Shown in pieces: positions 31,860 to 64,000 of a stretch of DNA of 64,000 nucleotides. The notes beneath the pieces were generated by a model. That model did no database searches and was not told the origin of the DNA. It was given only the letters and a program-made list of their open reading frames with translations. The stretch comes from Patiria pectinifera (taxonomy: Eukaryota; Echinodermata; Asteroidea; Valvatida; Asterinidae). The position numbers were made by a program, and so were the translations under genes. How positions within the stretch are numbered: the first letter of the stretch is position 1; each line of letters starts with the position of its first letter. The DNA lies in the NCBI GenBank assembly GCA_029964075.1, contig CM057149.1:12162465-12226464 (forward strand), read 5' to 3'.

Positions 31860-32785
31860 CACTGGCAGATCCTTTTTTGGGAGAAGGGAGGGTTGGGAGC
31901 TGGACCTTGTGTAATGCTAGAGGCACTACCCCTTTTTTATTTCTATTAATAATTAATATTAAGTTTGCCCAAGAAGATATAAATGACCAAGTTACTACGT
32001 CGAATAATCCATTTATTTCTTGACATCCTGCAACATTTATTACATCATAATTCTTCCATTGTTTATGCATACAACAAAAATGCATTGATTTTTATTGGAC
32101 AGTAATGTCTTATTTCCCTTCAAACTAAATCCATCAGCAGACTACTTCACATTATTAAAATATTACAGGACTATAGTGTTATCTGTTCTGCATTGGTAAG
32201 ACTACTACAAAAATAGCTTTTTTTACACAATTTTAAATTCATATTTTCTCCAGCAAGCGAAATATACATGTAAAATATGCTAAAGGTGATGTTATTCATG
32301 ATTTATTATTTAAAATTACAATTGTGACAGATACTTTGAAGTATTGATTTTTGCTATATATCTCAATTATCTACCGGGTACTTGTACCGCATGGACCAAT
32401 TAAAAGAACTGTTTGTTTTTGTGCTATTGTTAAGGGGAGGGGGGGGGGGAGAGGTTACTCTTTTAAACATGAATTTTTTTTTTTTTTGGAACACTACACA
32501 TACCGAAACCCCTAACTCTGTAACTATTGCTTAAACGTGTACAAAGCACTGACAAATATATAAATATAAAAATTGATACAACATGGTTCTGGCTTTTTTG
32601 TGTTTTTTGTGTGTGTGCTAATACAGAACTGAGCTTTTACAAAACTTTGTAACCAAATTTGACTCTTTCATTCTATACAAGGATCATATGCTATACTGCT
32701 TTCGTTTGAAACGATACTATGTCAGAAACACAGACCAGCCTAAAGAATCTTACTATAATGTTTACATATGTACAAATTTTAAGTA
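31860..32785. other. AT-rich intergenic stretch, nothing recognised
   Basis: Between the SINE tail and the next repeat there is no open frame with motifs, no RNA gene and no paired inverted ends. It includes a G-run near 32437 and a T-run near 32473. Confidence 0.5.
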
Positions 32786-32790
32786 TTCAT

Positions 32791-33265
32791 AGGTGCGTTC
32801 GATTAGCTCACCCCGGTTGACATGGGTTAGCCCTGTGCCGTTGGATTAGCTCCGACGTCATTCTCAGGCTCACCCGGGCCAGCCACCACAGACCCTGCTT
32901 GTAGAGCATAGTCGGTGGTGGAAATACATCACACGTATGTGTTGGTCATTCCAATAAACGGACAAATATTGCAGCTGCATGGACAGCGGAAAAGATCACG
33001 GAAAAGTTTATCTCATTGCGACTTTACAAGAGGCTATCATTCCAGCCCGCTGTTACTCTTTGCGATTAACGTAAATGCACTAGATTTGAAAAAAAACAAG
33101 ACTCAGTCCGAACAGGGCATTATGTCAATGGCTACGTACGGCCGTGGCTATGGAGGTCATTTGAGGATTATAATGCTGGCCCGCATTTGAGCGTTCGATT
33201 AGCCCTGCTATCGTGGCTACCTGTCTGCGTTTACCCGAGTCGACCCAAAGCTACTCGAACACAAC
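32791..33265. repeat. Possible MITE with GTGCGTTCGATTAGCT-like ends
   Basis: AGGTGCGTTCGATTAGCT at the left and AGCTACTCGAACACAACC at the right are imperfect inverted ends. A second copy of GCGTTCGATTAGCCC lies at 33191, within the element. Target duplication not clear. Confidence 0.5.
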
Positions 33266-33689
33266 CTTTTGTAATCATTTTATCTTTCCAATCCAATAAT
33301 ACGTTTTTGAATGTGAAAATAATATTTCCCTCAGTACATTATTCCCACCACCCCCCCCCCTTCCCCCATTTTCCAGGCTGACCAATGTGAAACACTTCTT
33401 ATCATACAATTTGGCATGACAAATGCTTGTGATTCTCTGGTTTTCGGAACACAAAGATTTGGAGAGAATGACTAACATACGTGCACATGCACATGTAAGT
33501 CACATCCAAATTACTTGGCAACAACTTGCAAACACACATTCGCCCACTGAAGCGTCTGAAGTCATTTTCCCAACACAAAATGTGTCACCAATATAACCAT
33601 GTACCGTGTACGCAAAGAAATTGTACACCGCCACAGTCTGCAATATGATTGTACTTTCCCTTGGATAGGGTTTCTTCAAATGCAATGTA

Positions 33690-34140
33690 CACGGTGGTGC
33701 AAAAAGAAGGAGACCCACTTGTGACAGGAATTTTAACCTACTTAACTTATTTGAACTTTTTTTCTTTCATGTAGTGAAGTATACTGGTGAAATATTAAAA
33801 AAAAAAAATAGTAAGAATAGTTATATGCCAATTTGAATACAAGTCACCAAAATCACTGTCGTCTATGTGTAAGTCTAGTCTAGTGTTTTTTGTCTTCAAA
33901 TAAAGCTCCGGAGCTCTGTCAAGCAGTTGGAATAAAGCCGTCAGTGGGCAAACAGGTTTGGCACATGAAATTTGTAATACAATATCTCAAAAACAAAATA
34001 TGCATTTGCAATCATTTTTTCGTCACTTATTTTTAAAGATCAATATTTTAATACCGTTAAATTGAATTTTTGAAATATGCTCAACAAGTAGGTGAAAATT
34101 GCTGTAAAAAGAGAGTTTTCCTTCTTTTTGCACCATCCTG
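33690..34140. mobile_element. mariner-like MITE with TA target
   Basis: Ends CACGGTGGTGCAAAAAGAAG and the complement of CAGGATGGTGCAAAAAGAAG bound 451 bp, flanked by TA on both sides (33688-33689 and 34141-34142). TA targets and CA(G/C)G starts fit Tc1/mariner-derived MITEs. Confidence 0.78.
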
Positions 34141-34186
34141 TAGTACAGGTGCTATGCCCCTCAAAATCCATGCCAACTGCATGAAA

Positions 34187-34271
34187 ATATGTTGCTCACT
34201 CCCCTTGTAGTAAAATTATAGGAATTGTTTCATAAGAATTCCTATAGTTGTACTACAAAGGGAGTGAGCAA
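34187..34271. repeat. 85-bp imperfect hairpin
   Basis: TTGCTCACTCCCCTTGTAGTA pairs with TACTACAAAGGGAGTGAGCA-like sequence around a centre containing AAGAATTCC. It could be a small MITE; no target duplication was fixed. Confidence 0.6.
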
Positions 34272-34961
34272 AGTAGTGAAATTATAGCAATTCTTATGAA
34301 ACTTCTGAAATCTGTGGAATGTTTCACAACTTTCCGTGAGCAGGGAAAATGTTCTGCTGGTTTGTTCCGGTCTTTTATGGCAGTAGATATTGATGCACAT
34401 GAAGTATACCTACATAAATTTAATATTCTACCCTACTGTTGACACAAGTTTGACCTACACATTCTACAAACCAAAATGTTTGTTTTAGTTAGCACACCTC
34501 GCACAGGAAGCAGTGTTGCGACAAAAGTGTGCCCTGATATTTACATTTACATGGCATGACAAAAAACAATACTGAAGGTTTTCTATTGGAAGTAAGAAAT
34601 TCTTTATTATTTTCCTGTAAGTTATTCTTTATTCTTTATTTTTTTTAAAATACAAAACGACAAGAAACCCTGTTTAAGGTCCATGTGTATTTATAATGCA
34701 AGCGGAATGGTTTGTTAAAACGGCAACGATTGACACTTTATTCTATGACGATCCTACATGTATACTCGCTGTTTTAATGCACATGATTAATTTGAAACAT
34801 TACTGTAAATGCTTAATTTAAAAAAAAATTTGTTCATTGCCACAAAAAAATAAATATCCTTTTAATAATCACAATTTCTCATGGTGATAAGCTGCTATTA
34901 TGTGAAAATATATATGGAATATTCTATTTATATCGCGGCATGAAATGTAGATATTCGGAAT

Positions 34962-35179
34962 TATACAACGCCTGAATAAATCCCCGTCATCTGATTGGCT
35001 GGTCGTGGATCACGCGTCATTGAATTATACATCATTGAATTATTCGTCCCAACGCACGGCGCGTCCGCACAGCAGAAATAGAAGATGTATTCCACGGGAA
35101 ATTTGAAGTTCCACTGCACGGTCACACTTTTTACAGCTCTGACCAATCAGATGATGAGGATTTATTCTGGTGTTGTATA
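34962..35179. mobile_element. MITE with CCTGAATA...GTCATCTGATTGG ends, copy 2
   Basis: Ends match those of 26621-26986 (TATACAACGCCTGAATAAAT, GTCATCTGATTGG) with a shorter interior. It is flanked by halves of the foldback repeat also found next to copy 1. Confidence 0.7.
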
Positions 35180-35479
35180 AAACAAATCCGTGAAACGGAA
35201 AGAATAATTTCATCCGGTGACAGATGGAATGTTCCAACCCACTCGGCTTTGCCTCAGGGAATGAAATTATTATATATTTTTAAAATATATTTGCAACTGT
35301 GAACAATAGCCAGGTCGTCTGATATTCCAATCAAATGGTTCACTGGAGCTCAGAGATAAAAAAAAAAATTATGAAAATATGTACAACTACAGATTCGCGC
35401 TTGTTGAACACTCCATCCGTCAGCTGATAAAATTATTCTTACCATTGCACTCATAAACATTCATTATTTGTATACTGTT

Positions 35480-37088
35480 GATCAGCTGGGAATGATTCAA
35501 TACGTAACAAATTGGAATGAACATGATCTGTTTTCTATGGGGGTTTATATGCACCCAACTCGGCCAAGGAATGCAAATGAAACTTTCTGTATGGAATTTA
35601 AAATCTAAAGCAAACATCCAAATAAGTGCTAATGATGCAGAGTGTATCTGCTTTTCCTTGAAACGTATTATTTCAAAGCAAAAACAAAACAAAAAACCTT
35701 GCTTTTAACACATTACACTGCAACAATCGTCAGATACTATGTTGTGCAAGAACAACATGAGCGAGGCAGAGAGAATAAGATTACCGGAAATACAAAATAT
35801 ATATTTGCAACGTAACCGTAATACTGGGTAAAATATATACACACATATTAACAAATGATAAACTATAAGTACATACATGAGGAAAGATAAAATATTAAAG
35901 ATTAACAAATACTCGTGAGCAGCGTTTGGAATCGTGACTGTCAAACCACCCAAATGCAATCAAGTTGGAAACAACATTAAAAAAACAATTGGAAAGATTT
36001 CCATATACGAAGTTCACTCAACACTCTGTGTACAAACCCTATGAGAGTGGACTGAAAAATTCTAAGTGTTTTCTAAGAAAATGCTTGTATTTTCTCACTG
36101 CTCAAATTGACTTTGATGACATGAAATTGCTATCTGGGGGCTTGTTAGTCAATACAGAGGAAAATTAGTGAACTTCGCATATGGTAATCTTGCCAAACAA
36201 TTAATCAGCGCTACATGTGTGATTTACTGATCCATATTTTTTTTATACACAATCACATGAGAAAATATGAAATGCTATACTTGATTGCATTTTTTGCAGT
36301 GCATTGCCAGTGCCAGCAATGCTGCCTAGCGAAATGTGGTTCCGACTATTTCATTTTACAATCGAATGCTGCTACAACGATCACTGTTTATACGGAACAA
36401 TCTTCTGATTGCATTGTCATCCTCATGGAATTTGCATCACGTATCCCATCACGGTTACACTCTGGTATTTAGCATTTAAAATGAAAAAGAGTCTGGAAAA
36501 CTACCCTTTTGAAATGTCGAAGACTGCGTCTGGAAGAATTACATATCCTAAGCATGATAGACTTTTGACATCATCATCATCCAAGACAATACATGCATTT
36601 TAAAATGCACGAGTTAGGAGGGTGTAAAAGAGGAAGTCTACTTTCTACATTGGAAATGTTTGTTCTTTAACTGTTTGCTCTCCAGATTAATTCGAAAGTT
36701 ATCACGATCAGTCTTTGTAAACCAAAAAAAAAAAGGAGAAAAAAAAACCCCAAACCAAGAAGTGAAACCAAAAGTATAAACAGCTCTTTAACAACTGCCG
36801 GATTTATACAACATAAATATACCATTATACAACACTGTGTTAAATTTGTCTTGAAACTGTACAAATGAAATATTAATACGACAACAGTCGGGCTACTTTC
36901 TACCACTGTTAGACTGTGTTCCAGCCACCCCCTAGTCTAACATCACTTGAATGCTAAAAAGTATGTAAATTCGTTGGTTAGACTCACACTATAGCTACAC
37001 ATGATCATTGTTGGTAAGACTCGCTTCCAGCCTCCCATTGTCTGTTGCTTTGTTTAAATGAGTTTAGTCTCCTGTCCAGCCGTTAAAA
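35480..37088. other. AT-rich stretch downstream of the PKC stop codon
   Basis: No coding motif, SINE or paired inverted ends were recognised. Part of it is expected to be the 3' UTR of the minus-strand kinase gene, but no convincing poly(A) signal could be chosen. Confidence 0.4.
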
Positions 37089-59026
<21,938 letters not shown>

Positions 59027-59522
59027 CTGTAAATAAAAAGGGAAAAATATACTTTGTATCATTTCAAAACCAATCTTAACCCTCCTACTGTTTAACAATT
59101 ACTGACAGTCAAACGTTCCATCCACTTCCCCTGCTATGCCTTTTACACAGGCTAGTCACAAACAATCAGATCATATCTCAAGCAAGCACTCTGACTAGTC
59201 ACATCCAGTCAATGGACAAAAGCAGGAAGCTGTGGCCAAAGCTGTCTTATTATCATCATCAAAGCTACGGTCATGACGGTAAGCTACAGGCCCATGCACA
59301 AATGTGCATTACAGTCACAGCTACGGTAGTCAGTCTTACCGGTAGGCCTATATAATGGTATGTGGCTGGGAGCTCTTAACTGTTGAAAATAGTCACTTGA
59401 TTGATTGTGACAGAGAGGATAACTTGGCACAGAATGTATGTTTGCATAGGAGGGTTAAAGATGCTTTTACTGTAATTCATTTGTAATGATTGCGATATTG
59501 TATCCAATTTGTGCTGATGTAC

Positions 59523-61499
59523 GTGGGCAATTCCACACCAAAGTGGACATGACACCAAAAAATTCAAATACATGTGACTTAAACAAATTTGGCATCAAAT
59601 GAAAGCTAAAAGCCTATATTTTCAAGATTTGAAGTCGGAATTTAATTTTTTATACATTTCGGTACCAAAAACTAGGATTATGTAACAATCCTGTTTTAAT
59701 CCTAAAAATGTGATTAATAGTGATATGAAAGTATTCTACCAATAGACACACAAAAATATGTACTAATGCCATCAGTTTCTGTCATGAGAAAGTATTTGTC
59801 TTGAAAAACCGACTAAAACTTGTTTTGAACATTTTGCGTAATTTGTTTCGCTTCAGTGACTTCTAATATTTCAGCCTTCAAAAATGTCCTTCCGTTACCG
59901 AAAAAATACATATTTTTAATTTATTTTTAAAACTTGCAGTATGAATGCATTGAAAGTTATTGTGCAAAGCAAGTTTAGGTAGGCCTTCAATATGACATTA
60001 TAACTGACACTGCTGTACTTCTCGTTTTTTAATTACAATTAATTAAATCACGTCCTTCCGTTACCAAATTGGTAACGGAAGGACGGTAACGGAAGGACAA
60101 ATCGTATTTTTATCAAATGTTACGAAATTTGCGCTCATGTTTGAAAAATGAAAATCACTGCAAATACATGCATGTATAATGAGCATTGAAAGGACATTCA
60201 TGTGACCCACCTTCACAAAAGCGGGATAAGCAGGGCAAGGTGTTTATTACAATTTGAAGGCACAGGCATGTACAACATGTACAATGTACATGTACATATA
60301 TGCCGATGTACCAGTACTTGTACATGTATGGAGTTGTTGCAGAAAATCAAATCATAAAGTTGCTGCCATCAGCATTCATGGACAATAGAGAAAGATATGA
60401 ATTCTGTGAAGCCATTCCAGAAGCAAATTAAGTCAAAAATGAGATGGCAGAAAGTTACGGTACTTTGGGGCACTTTCATTCAATTTACATGTGCAAGATA
60501 TGTGAGGTGCAGTCTTTGACAAATTATGCCCAAGTTAACAACTTCAGTTTGGATGTGTATAAATTAATTGTTACTACTCTAAATCATTGTAATTTGATTT
60601 CAAACATTGATTTTAGAGTTCAATTAAAAGCAACACCTAACTGAAGCCATCAGTTCTACCGGTAGATGTTTTGACCTTAAATGTACATGTAGGCTGGTCG
60701 CCCCCCCCACCCTTTAGGTAAACCTTTGAACCTACCGGTATTATTATTAAAAGTTGTTGGTGAACATGTAACCAATATACTCAAGAGTTCAAATACTGTG
60801 TATTTAAACTTTTAAGGATTGAGGTGATGGGTTTGAAGTCTATTTCTGTAGTAGTCTTGTGTTCGTGAATTATGTGTTTTGGGTTGTTTTCGTTTTTCTT
60901 TTGTTATCATTAATTACTAGGCTTCTATCTTTATCTCAATAGTTTCTTGGGTATAATTATTTATGCCAGGTCTGCATATTGTTGATTTCACATTCAGTTA
61001 CACATTTAAGCAATTTGTTGCACTTGTATAATTAGTATAAATTCACATTTTGTTCATGCTATAATTGAGTAAACCTTTTGTCCTTCCGTTACCGTCCTTC
61101 CGTTACCAAATTATAATCTGCTTAAAACGTTGTAATTATATAACCGAAACACTTAAAGTCAAATGAAAGGCGGTATAGTATAGATAAAGCTTCAGGGATT
61201 CCATTTCCTACCTTTAAAATATAATTGCCCCACAAAAATCACAGAGTTTTTGCAAAACGCGAGTAAGTTGGAAAACCCTTGTCCGTTTTACCGTCCTTCC
61301 GTTACCGACCTCATTAATATTCATAATTCATAAACGGGAGGCATTCATGCCCCCCAAAAGTGTGGAAAATGAAAGAAGCATTATAGCAATACAATTGTGA
61401 AATTTGTTTGCTGTAACTATGAACAGTGTCTGTGATACACACATTTGAAATTTTGTTTAATGAGTGAAAACGTCCTTCCGTTACCGTGGAATTGCCCAC
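59523..61499. mobile_element. 2-kb non-autonomous element with GTGGGCAATTCCAC ends and eight internal 14-mers
   Basis: Identical inverted ends GTGGGCAATTCCAC at 59523-59536 and 61486-61499. GTCCTTCCGTTACC occurs eight times: plus at 59887, 60052, 61080, 61094, 61293 and 61472; minus at 60071 and 60085. No coding region. Target duplication uncertain (ATGTA on both sides, offset by one base). Confidence 0.75.
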
Positions 61500-61529
61500 A
61501 TGTAATAAGGTTAAGTACGAATGGATATT

Positions 61530-61577
61530 GTGACATGTACATGTGCATGTACATGTACCGGTACATGTGCATGTACA
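61530..61577. repeat. ACATGT/CATGTAC-rich run
   Basis: GACATGTACATGTGCATGTA continues through TACCGGTACATG to 61577 and forms a palindromic low-complexity tract. Confidence 0.85.
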
Positions 61578-61579
61578 AA

Positions 61580-62630
61580 TGTAGTAGAATCTCTGACGCA
61601 GGTACATTTCTATGTTGTAGCTGCCTTCCCATTGTAAGACATTCCCTCTGAATCCAACTGAATACGAACAATGTATGTACTGTACTACACATGTTTGTAG
61701 CAATAGGGCTTGAACAATCTTCATCCATCAAATTCCATCAAAAGAAGGGTAATGTGTCAAGTATACAATGTACATGTACATTAATACACTGGAAGTATTG
61801 TGTGGCATGTGCCACGTACGTGCCCAAAATCTGCAAAATATAACTTTTCGTAAATGGCTACATGTATAGCCTGATAGCACGGGCAATATTCCAAAACAGA
61901 CAACAGATTTTTGAAATGTTGGTGAGGTTCTGAATTACATTCTTCGATCCGTCCCCAGGTGGAGATTTTGCCCGATGTGTCATAATATCTGCACCCCTGG
62001 ATGCGGAGCGAATATATATCCCTGAAACTCTGAAGCAATATTCTCCCAGACTGTTTTTGTGCGTGGGCGTACATGCAGATTTCAGCCAGCCCAGTGTGTA
62101 TGTTCTCCGCTTGTCAGATTTCATCTTTCACCCAGTTATCGTATCTGCAGCCCACGGCTCTCAGGGATATTGTTTCTGACCGTGTCGCCCAGTATGCTTC
62201 ATTTGTTTTCCTCCTTTTGGGTATTTACATTTTAGTTCCCCCTGCATTTTTTTCCTTCTTCTGAAAATCTTCCTTTCCACTCGCACCTGTTGTAGTGCTG
62301 CATGGCCTTTGCTTGATCAGATTGTCAACTCCAATAGGTTTTGAATTTAAACAAAAAAATGCCTCGCTCTTGATTGAATCAGATATTTCTTGTCAATATG
62401 CATTGACGTCTTCTGCATGTATGCACGCATAAATTTTGTTTCCACTTTTATGCGCAAATGGCTGAATGCAGTTTTGGATATTGACAAAGTTGGAAAGGTT
62501 TCAAGGAAAAAAGCCCGTTGTTGAACTTTTGCAGACATGAAAATGGCACCATGTTCATCCAAAACGTAAAAAAGCCATATGACTTCCAAGCATGTGATGT
62601 GAACAACGTAAATTGTATGTTTGACAAATT
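61580..62630. other. Intron/upstream stretch without a recognised feature
   Basis: Minus-strand open frames of 88-136 aa here have no family motif and no match to the missing PKC C2 start. No paired inverted ends were found. Confidence 0.4.
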
Positions 62631-62633
62631 ATA

Positions 62634-63160
62634 CAGGGCGAGTCAGAATGATCACCATATCTTTTGGTGGCAAATAGAGAATAACTACAATTTGAGTATC
62701 TCATATGAATGGTTATTACAAATGTACCTTGTCTTCCATCAGGACTTTGAATTTTTCAAATTAGTGGCTGTGGTGAAGAGTTATGCCATTTTCATTGAAG
62801 TGGCTTATTTTCCAGTCTGCACACGGAATTGGTTTTGCCTTTTTTACATACATGTACTGGTACATGTATGTGTCAATAATTTCAAATTAGTACAGCCACC
62901 ATGACTACATGTAGGTGTTTATTACACTGCTTCTATCAGTACGCGATTTCAATTACTTTGTTGAATCAATGGAGCCAATTGGTCAGAGTGTTTGTTAGCG
63001 TGTTTTCTTCGCTCATGCTTTTATTTTTAACTTTCTCCAAATTATGTCCAAAATACCAGCCCCCCCCAAAAAATATCTCATTTGCACTTGTTTTGATAAT
63101 TGCTTCATATGTTAAATATTTTCTTTAATTTGGGGCCAGATCACACTGACTCACCCTATG
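62634..63160. mobile_element. mariner-like MITE with CAGGGCGAGTCAG ends
   Basis: CAGGGCGAGTCAGAATGATC and the complement of CATAGGGTGAGTCAGTGTGA bound 527 bp, flanked by TA (62632-62633, 63161-63162). The GGGTGAGT core is shared with the foldback at 41667. Confidence 0.75.
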
Positions 63161-64000
63161 TATGACAAATGTGACATGCCATATTGTAATGAGGAATAGC
63201 CCCCACCTTTGACTTTTCAAGTTATGTACATCATGTCAAAGCGTTTTATAATTGGCTTTCCAATGATACCAAATTTATTTATGTAGCTTTATTTATTCCA
63301 AAGATATGACGCAGAAACTTCAACAGTGTCCTGCTGAACTTCGCCAACCTCATTTCGAGAAAAACGGCTTTGAACATGTTGAAAAAAAGAAATACGCATT
63401 GCGCCGCCAACGACAGTGGAAAACGTTCTTCAGTTTCCAACTTTTGGGGATATTTTTTTCCAACAAAAAATGCATTGTGTGAATCTTGGATACCTTGGCT
63501 ACTCAGAAATAACAAAAAATAATATTGGTTTTGACATAAATTTTCTAGTGTATCCAAATCTAGGCGTTGATTACTCAAACCATGGTTTTGGGGGACATTC
63601 CTCATTTTGCCACAGTAGGTCACAAATATAGTATAACGTTTTGACCCTGCAAAAACTCAAACAACATGAATGTCTCTGTTTCCCCCCCCCCCCACCCCCC
63701 AAAAAATCCCAAAATTTGCAAAATATTGTATTCAGTGTTGACAGATCAGACAAAAAAAGATTGATATGTAAAGTACATGTATCTTTGAACACCTGCAAAG
63801 GTGATCTGGATTTAGACCTCCTTGAGACAAACATAGCAAATTATTCATGTTTATATAGGGCCTACTGCACGTTTAATAATAAATTCTGGTTTTTGACACA
63901 ACTCAGCTGAATGGGCTGCTCAGACCTCAAACAAAGAATGCAGCTCCACTCTACAGGGTATTGAAAAATAAATCCTGGGGGACCAAAGTGGATGAAACGA

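Noticed and set aside
59027-64000. Upstream PKC exons for the start of the C2 domain
   Set aside because: No minus-strand segment between splice signals resembled the expected PKC delta N-terminal C2 sequence; open frames at 61314-62124 have no such motifs.

Overview
The window looks like nuclear DNA of a marine invertebrate. It holds widely spaced exons with GT-AG introns, very short coding islands in AT-rich introns, tRNA-derived SINEs, dense small DNA transposons and many ACATGTAC runs. Protein likeness and repeat style fit an invertebrate deuterostome, most likely an echinoderm (sea star-like). This is an inference; no species can be fixed from the sequence alone.

Three host genes can be supported. 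(1) The 3' end of an SLC16/monocarboxylate-transporter-like MFS gene lies on the plus strand (exons 1218-2036 and 3218-3339, poly(A) signal near 3494). (2) A complete TRMU gene, the mitochondrial tRNA-specific 2-thiouridylase, lies on the plus strand. It has ten exons from ATG 10640 to TGA 29706 and encodes 403 aa. (3) A novel-type protein kinase C of the delta/theta class lies on the minus strand, from stop 37089-37091 up to at least 59026. Fourteen exons encode 583 aa: the end of C2, pseudosubstrate, C1A, C1B, an acidic hinge, the kinase and its C-tail. The start of its C2 domain was not found and probably lies beyond 64000. TRMU and PRKCD are convergent, with 7.4 kb of repeat-rich DNA between them. 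The three genes share no evident pathway; they are ordinary neighbours.

Most of the rest is transposon-derived. Region by region: 1-1060, a 9-bp-TSD MITE inside a large palindrome; 2.0-5.2 kb, hAT-like and Harbinger-like MITEs and a LINE tail; 6.5-9.5 kb, GC-rich, with a decayed minus-strand coding remnant carrying C2H2-like fingers; 9.5-10.5 kb, a LINE 3' end and a second 9-bp-TSD MITE just upstream of TRMU; TRMU intron 1, a 3-kb THAP-bearing element, an 829-bp near-perfect foldback element and a Harbinger-like MITE ending 22 bp before exon 2; TRMU intron 3, a 2.9-kb foldback element whose 270-bp arms are built of 12 copies of a GATAATGTATCA-like unit; 21-28 kb, TTAA-flanked MITEs, nested Harbinger-like MITE, SINEs and a 145-bp tandem repeat; 30-36 kb, SINEs and mariner-like MITEs; PKC introns, further foldbacks, Harbinger-like, mariner-like and TTAA-flanked families; 59.5-61.5 kb, a 2-kb element carrying eight copies of GTCCTTCCGTTACC.

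The strongest material for a second look is the set of non-autonomous elements whose ends and target duplications can be read exactly, several with natural empty sites or nested insertions, and the arm-repeat foldback at 17122-20026. A Tyr in place of the usual Trp in the PKC C1B domain is the most interesting host-gene detail.
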